A DNA stretch of 8,315 nt, from the NCBI GenBank assembly GCA_903970315.1, contig CAJCIJ010000221.1, forward strand, positions 1 through 8,315, written 5' to 3'. This stretch comes from Actinomycetota bacterium. GTDB lineage: Bacteria > Actinomycetota > Thermoleophilia > Solirubrobacterales > Solirubrobacteraceae. Shown here piece after piece: positions 5,236-8,315 of this stretch. Made by a program: the position numbers and the translations under genes. Each line of letters opens with the position of its first letter. The stretch's first letter is position 1. The notes below the pieces were generated by a model, which ran no database searches, was not told where the DNA came from, and was given only the letters and a program-made list of their open reading frames with translations.

Positions 5236-5951
5236 CCCGCCGCCGTGCTCCACGACCGATGACGACCGTCATTGCCGAAGGCGCCAAGCGGGGGTACATC
5301 TGCCACGGTTGCGGCAACGCGACAGGCTTCGACGCACCGGGCTGGCACTCCGAGTGCATCGACGCCTATGACGCTCAAGCAGCACGAGAGCGCGCCGAGC
5401 AGCGTCGCGCTGAACTCATTGAGCGCTCTGGCCTGCGCCCGGCTTTGCGAGCATCGGCGATCGTCGCCAAGTTCGCGCCGGCACTAAACGAGGCGGCGAG
5501 CAAGTGGGCATCGGGTGAGTGGCGCCACCTTCTGATCGTCGGTCCCGTTGGAGTCGGCAAGACCACACTCGCGGCATCGGCAACCCTGCTGCGCGTCGGC
5601 GCTGACAAGTCCGCCCGATACCTCAAGGCTGCTGATCTTGTGGCCCTGGCCGGCGACGGCAAAGAGGCCCACCAACGCGAAAACATCGCCACGATCCTGC
5701 ATGGCGGCCATGCTCTAGTGCTCGATGACATCGACAAGGTCCGGGGAACTCCCTACGCCTCCGAAAGGCTGCTGGCCTGCATTGACGAACGGATCGAGCG
5801 CGGCACGCCACTGTTGGTGACGACAAACCTATCCCCATCAGAGCTGGCCGAGCACTGGCCGGCGCCGTGGGGAGAGAGCTTGGCTGATCGTCTGGGCGGC
5901 AATGACTTCCACATGTTGCGCATTGCGGGCGAGTCAAGGCGGTTCGCATGA
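5232..5951 (+). CDS. DnaC/IstB-like AAA+ helicase loader (239 aa)
   Basis: This is an ATPase with Walker A GPVGVGKT (residues 104-111), Walker B LVLDDID (162-168), sensor 1 around TTN (197-199) and an arginine-finger region ESLADRL with R220. This set defines the DnaC/DnaI/IstB group, which loads the replicative helicase onto DNA at an initiator-marked origin. An N-terminal C24-x2-C27...H39-x2-C42 motif suggests a zinc-binding domain, as in DnaI-type loaders. A charged helix (44-66) links it to the ATPase. It overlaps the initiator gene as ATGA and so is translated with it. No helicase is encoded in the window, so the partner is probably the host DnaB or lies elsewhere. IstB of an insertion sequence is excluded by the context. 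Confidence 0.9.
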   Translation: MTRRRAPRPMTTVIAEGAKRGYICHGCGNATGFDAPGWHSECIDAYDAQAARERAEQRRAELIERSGLRPALRASAIVAKFAPALNEAASKWASGEWRHLLIVGPVGVGKTTLAASATLLRVGADKSARYLKAADLVALAGDGKEAHQRENIATILHGGHALVLDDIDKVRGTPYASERLLACIDERIERGTPLLVTTNLSPSELAEHWPAPWGESLADRLGGNDFHMLRIAGESRRFA

Positions 5952-6163
5952 CCATAAACGCCGCCTACATGACACACCAAGAGTGGATTGACCGCCACGT
6001 CGGTGGTGGACTACCCGAACCGGATTGCACAGGCACCCTGGAATACACCACCAACCCCGGAGACCTACGGGAGTCCGTGGCCTGCGATGAGTGCACCTTC
6101 CGTGTGAGCTTTGACCGCAAGCCCGCACCCGACAGTGCCTACCGCGATCGGCTCGCACGATGA
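5948..6163 (+). CDS. Small hypothetical protein with a CxxC motif (71 aa)
   Basis: A single pair, C46-D-E-C49, follows a lone C27. The spacing resembles a zinc ribbon that has lost one ligand, or one using H17 as the fourth ligand. The C-terminus is basic. No family was recognised. ATG 5948 is in an ATGA overlap with the helicase loader, and the TGA overlaps the ATG at 6160. Coupling to the loader makes a replication-linked role possible but unproven. Confidence 0.65.
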   Translation: MTINAAYMTHQEWIDRHVGGGLPEPDCTGTLEYTTNPGDLRESVACDECTFRVSFDRKPAPDSAYRDRLAR

Positions 6164-6261
6164 CCACCACCGCTTCACGTCTCCGTGGCCTGACCCTCCC
6201 AGTGGAGGTCAAGGGTCACGACTGGCGCCAAAACCCGGCCTCGCCATCTGGCGCGGCCTGA
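6160..6261 (+). CDS. Very small hypothetical ORF (33 aa)
   Basis: ATG 6160 sits in an ATGA overlap with the preceding gene. The frame runs MTTTASRLRGLTLPVEVKGH, then DWRQNPASPSGAA, to TGA 6259-6261. It shares the ATGACCAC start with several genes here and fills the only space before the next ribosome binding site. There is no known motif. An inverted repeat (6191-6218) lies within it, so the stretch could instead be a leader controlling the gene at 6277. Confidence 0.45.
   Translation: MTTTASRLRGLTLPVEVKGHDWRQNPASPSGAA
6191..6218. repeat. Overlapping inverted repeats with two possible hairpins
   Basis: TGACCCT (6191-6197) pairs with AGGGTCA (6212-6218). Alternatively, TGACCCTCC (6191-6199) pairs with GGAGGTCA (6204-6211) with one bulged C. 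The two structures exclude each other. They lie about 60 bases before the next start. Confidence 0.4.
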
Positions 6262-6263
6262 TC

Positions 6264-6270
6264 GAAAGGA
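6264..6270 (+). promoter_or_regulatory. Ribosome binding site, GAAAGGA
   Basis: GAAAGGA lies six bases before ATG 6277. It matches the extended actinobacterial anti-Shine-Dalgarno, and the same heptamer precedes ATG 7960. Confidence 0.7.
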
Positions 6271-6276
6271 ACCGCA

Positions 6277-6609
6277 ATGCAACGCAGACCAGTCAGGCAG
6301 GGCGACGTGCTCATCATCCCGACGGGCGAGATCCCGAACGGTGCAAGACCAGTCAAGCGCGACTCGCGTGGGCGTATCGTGCTCGCGGAGGGTGAGGCCA
6401 CCGGCCACGCCCATTGCGTGCTCGACACCGACGCGGAGCTGTTCGCGCCTGCGGACCTAGAGGAGATGGCTGACCGCTTCTTGGCCGTCGAGACAGAGGT
6501 CCAAGTGGTCCACGACGAGCACGATCCGATCACCCTCGCACCGGGCAACTGGATCGTGCGCAACAAGCGCGAGTACGCCCCGGAGCGCCCCGTGCAGGTG
6601 ATGGACTGA
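6277..6609 (+). CDS. GHAH-motif conserved hypothetical protein (110 aa), possible metal-binding beta-barrel
   Basis: The protein begins with a beta-rich stretch (RQGDVLIIPTGEIPNGARPV) and then GEATGHAHCVLD (residues 39-50). Near residues 79-91 it has HDEHDPITLAPGN, and it ends in a KREYAPE motif. I recognise the pattern 'GDVL..P...IP.GA....R...G..VLA.GE.TGHAH' with 'EH.PI.L.PG...V..QREY.P' as a widespread uncharacterised family often beside DUF6745-like genes. H44/H46 and H79/H82 could be metal ligands in a cupin-like fold, which is inference. It has its own ribosome binding site at 6264, so it begins a new translational unit. The next gene starts two bases after its stop. Confidence 0.75.
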   Translation: MQRRPVRQGDVLIIPTGEIPNGARPVKRDSRGRIVLAEGEATGHAHCVLDTDAELFAPADLEEMADRFLAVETEVQVVHDEHDPITLAPGNWIVRNKREYAPERPVQVMD

Positions 6610-6611
6610 GC

Positions 6612-7922
6612 ATGGTGACTCCAATCACCTACACCCGGCCGTCGGCGCCGAAGCGCAAACTGATGGAGCTGACGCCGACCCAAGAAAAGCGCGTCACGGA
6701 ATGGCGTGACGAGTGGCTGCGCATCGGCATGGACACGTCGCCCGCTGACCGGCCACGAGCCGAGGCGGCGGTGCGTGCGATGTGTGCTCGCATCGGCGTG
6801 GAGTGTCCTCCGATCGTCTGGTGCAACGGCCCGGCGACGATGGTGCTGACGTATTTCGCGTTGCGGCGCCTTAGCGTCGCAACGGGCGCCTCGCTGGGCG
6901 ACTCGCTGGGTGACTCGCTGCGCGCCTCGCTGCGCGACTCGCTGCGCGACTCGCTGGGCGTCTCGCTGGACGACTCGCTGGGTGACTCGCTGGACGGCTC
7001 GCTGCGCGGCTCGCTGGGCGACTCGCTGGGCGACTCGCTGGACGGCTCGCTGGGCGTCTCGCTGGGCGACTCGCTGGGCGACTCGCTGGACGGCTCGCTG
7101 GGCGTCTCGCTGCGCGACTCGCTGCGCGACTCGCTGGGCGACTCGCTGGGCGACTCGCTGGACGGCTCGCTGGGCGTCTCGCTGCGCGACTCGCTGCGCG
7201 ACTCGCTGCGCGGCTCGCTGCGCGACTCGCAACCCTCAGCGTCAACGACGCTCGATGAGATCCTGTGGTACTGGACCTGGTGGATGGGCGGCCAGCACTC
7301 GCTCGCGTGGTGGGCGCACTATGCCTACTGCCGCGACGAACTCGGCGTCAACGTCGGCGAGCAGCAGAGCGCTGATCTGGATCTGTGGCTTGAGGTAGGC
7401 CGCTCCTGCGGCTGGTGGCGCCCGCGTAACGGCATCGTCTGGATGTGCGAGCGACCGCTGGTGCAGACGCTTGACGACGAGGGACGCCTGCACAACGACA
7501 CTGGCCCCGCGATCCTCTGCCGTGACTCGTGGGCGGTCTGGGCTGTCCACGGCGTGCGCGTCAGCAGGCAGATCGTGGAGGTACCCGACACGCTGAGAGC
7601 CACGGAGATCCGCGACGAGGCCAACGCCGAGGTCCGTCGCGTGATGATGGAACGCTTCGGCGCGGAGCGCTACATGCGCGAACTGAAGGCCGAGATGGTG
7701 TCCGCTGACGATTGGGGCAAGCTCTGGCGTCTGCCGGTGGCGCCGGACGAGGACGGTCCGATGCAGATGGTCGAGATGGTCAACTCAACTGCGGAGCCCG
7801 ACGGCGAGTTCAAGGTGTACTGGGAGCGCGTGCCTCCCACGGTGCAAACGCCGCTGGAGGCTCTGGCATGGCAGGCCGACATGTCCCCAGATATCTACGT
7901 GACGCTGGCGGCGCAGACATGA
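6612..7922 (+). CDS. DUF6745-like protein with 28 SLxx tetrapeptide repeats (436 aa)
   Basis: The N-terminal section (residues about 18-93, LTPTQEKRVTEWRDEWLRIG, then PADRPRAEAAVRAM and PPIVWCNGP) and the C-terminal half (about 215-436) fit the pattern I know as DUF6745: WWMGGQH, GWWRPRNGIVWMCERP, GRLHNDTGPAILCRDSWAVW, NAEVRRVMMERFGAERYM, and the ending MVNSTAEPDGEFKVYWERVPP. Between them, residues 94-205 are 28 copies of S-L-[G/R/D]-[D/V/G/A], an insertion also seen in other family members. The function is unknown. The repeat could form a regular solenoid or fibrous stalk, which is inference. ATG 6612 follows the previous stop by two bases, with AGGTG at 6596. Codon use in the repeat is unusually uniform. 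Confidence 0.82.
   Translation: MVTPITYTRPSAPKRKLMELTPTQEKRVTEWRDEWLRIGMDTSPADRPRAEAAVRAMCARIGVECPPIVWCNGPATMVLTYFALRRLSVATGASLGDSLGDSLRASLRDSLRDSLGVSLDDSLGDSLDGSLRGSLGDSLGDSLDGSLGVSLGDSLGDSLDGSLGVSLRDSLRDSLGDSLGDSLDGSLGVSLRDSLRDSLRGSLRDSQPSASTTLDEILWYWTWWMGGQHSLAWWAHYAYCRDELGVNVGEQQSADLDLWLEVGRSCGWWRPRNGIVWMCERPLVQTLDDEGRLHNDTGPAILCRDSWAVWAVHGVRVSRQIVEVPDTLRATEIRDEANAEVRRVMMERFGAERYMRELKAEMVSADDWGKLWRLPVAPDEDGPMQMVEMVNSTAEPDGEFKVYWERVPPTVQTPLEALAWQADMSPDIYVTLAAQT
6891..7229 (+). repeat. 12-bp coding tandem repeat, 28 units
   Basis: The unit is TCGCTG followed by one of GGC/GGT/CGC/GAC and one of GAC/GTC/GGC/GCC. There are 28 complete units (6891-7226) plus a final TCG. All TCG and CTG codons are identical. 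Units 15-20 (7059-7130) are repeated exactly as units 21-26 (7131-7202), and the 48-base block 7011-7058 recurs at 7059 and 7131, showing recent expansion by block duplication. Confidence 0.95.
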
Positions 7923-7963
7923 CCACCCCTAACCGCAGCATGACCGAAAGGACGACCCCATGA
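7919..7963 (+). CDS. Possible 14-codon relay ORF (MTTPNRSMTERTTP)
   Basis: ATG 7919 overlaps the stop of the DUF6745-like gene (ATGA). Its own TGA overlaps the ATG of the next gene (7960-7963), and the ribosome binding site of that gene lies inside it. It may only serve to carry ribosomes across the 37-base gap; a functional peptide is unlikely. Confidence 0.3.
   Translation: MTTPNRSMTERTTP
7946..7952 (+). promoter_or_regulatory. Ribosome binding site, GAAAGGA
   Basis: GAAAGGA lies seven bases before ATG 7960. It is the same motif as at 6264-6270. Confidence 0.7.
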
Positions 7964-8315
7964 GCCCGCTCCTACTAGATCGACTCGAAGCCGTCAAGGA
8001 CATCCCACTGAGCGTTGGGAGCCACAACAGGCCACCGGATGACTGCGCACCAGGCGAGTTCTGTGATCGAGAGGCGTTCGCCTATGTCACGGGCCAAGAC
8101 TGGACCGACCATCCCGAGAACTGCTCGCCGGTTATCAGCGCGTTTCTGCGACGGTTTCAAGACAGCACCGACCAGGCCGGCCGCGACGCACTCAAAGCGT
8201 GGACGCTTGACCCGGCGAACATTGCACGCCAAGAGGCAACGGCAAACGACGGGCACGACCAGGAGCGCGGGTTCATGGCGTGTGACTGGGCCTGTCGAGT
8301 TGCGTTGCCGCTGTG
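7960..8315 (+). CDS. Conserved hypothetical protein, cut by the window end (at least 118 aa)
   Basis: The visible part has CAPGEFCDREAFAYVTGQDW, then TDHPENCSPVISAFLRRFQD, and later ERGFMACDWACRVALPL. I recognise the pattern 'C..EA.A...G..W.DHP.C..PVI.AFLR..ND' followed by 'A.DW..R...P' as an uncharacterised bacterial and phage family; its function is unknown. The N-terminus is helical and there is no membrane segment. The start is well supported by GAAAGGA at 7946. The reading frame is open to the end of the window. It shares the translational unit with the DUF6745-like gene. Confidence 0.75.
   Translation, partial: MSPLLLDRLEAVKDIPLSVGSHNRPPDDCAPGEFCDREAFAYVTGQDWTDHPENCSPVISAFLRRFQDSTDQAGRDALKAWTLDPANIARQEATANDGHDQERGFMACDWACRVALPL

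Noticed and set aside
5345..5357. GCACTC-C-GAGTGC dyad as an operator
   Set aside because: The arms are only six bases, within the conserved zinc-motif codons of the helicase loader, and easily explained by coding constraint.
5232..5951. IstB of an insertion sequence
   Set aside because: There is no IstA-type transposase or terminal repeats nearby, and the gene is coupled to a replication initiator, so a helicase loader fits better.
6891..7229. CRISPR array
   Set aside because: The units are 12 bp, directly adjacent and in coding frame, with no spacers.
6216..7232. Long (338-aa) open frame on the minus strand
   Set aside because: Most of it is the complement of the 12-bp repeat, which keeps all frames open because the unit is a multiple of three and contains no stop on either strand. 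It has no convincing start and runs against all other genes.
6910..7398. 162-aa plus-strand frame across the repeat (TRWATRW-type)
   Set aside because: It is an out-of-frame reading of the same repeat. The DUF6745-like frame has recognisable domains on both sides.

Overview
The window is a tightly packed, GC-rich, one-directional stretch in which every credible gene lies on the + strand. Neighbouring genes are mostly joined by ATGA, GTGA or TAATG stop/start overlaps. The genes are small and include many tiny zinc-binding and helix-turn-helix proteins. Among them are a Rad52-type annealing protein, a replication initiator and a DnaC/IstB-type helicase loader. This is the layout of the early (recombination and replication) region of a tailed phage or prophage. 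The base composition and the GAAAGGA ribosome binding sites, which match the extended anti-Shine-Dalgarno of high-GC Gram-positives, suggest an actinobacterial host. No structural, lysis or integration gene is present, so phage and prophage cannot be told apart here.

Layout. 1-1251: the tail of one gene and five small genes (DnaJ-like zinc finger, second zinc-finger protein, tandem helix-turn-helix protein, small membrane protein, and a TTG-started hypothetical). 1279-3578: a recombination block with a 137-aa conserved hypothetical, a 302-aa Rad52-family single-strand annealing protein, a 195-aa unknown and a 133-aa coiled-coil protein. 3575-4388: a double zinc-ribbon protein and two small winged-helix-like proteins with near-identical first 20 bases. 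4408-5951: a replication block with a two-domain initiator followed directly by an AAA+ helicase loader. 5948-6261: two tiny genes. 6277-8315: an accessory-looking block with a GHAH-motif protein, a DUF6745-like protein carrying 28 tandem 12-bp repeats, and the start of a third conserved hypothetical.

Two non-coding signals stand out. First, the initiator gene carries about seven CAAGCAG-type repeats spaced 11-12 bp apart, exactly in the inter-domain linker and followed by a more AT-rich segment. This is the arrangement of the lambda origin inside gene O, so it is a good candidate replication origin. Second, just upstream of the initiator, 4210-4341 holds three consecutive perfect inverted repeats (13, 9 and 16 bp) inside the disordered tail of the preceding gene. 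They may be a regulatory RNA structure or protein-binding dyads controlling the replication genes.

A plausible working model: the initiator binds its own internal iterons and the loader brings a helicase not encoded here (probably the host DnaB). The Rad52-like protein with its two downstream partners would handle annealing and recombination. The zinc and helix-turn-helix proteins are probably regulators or host-takeover factors. The role of the last block is unknown.
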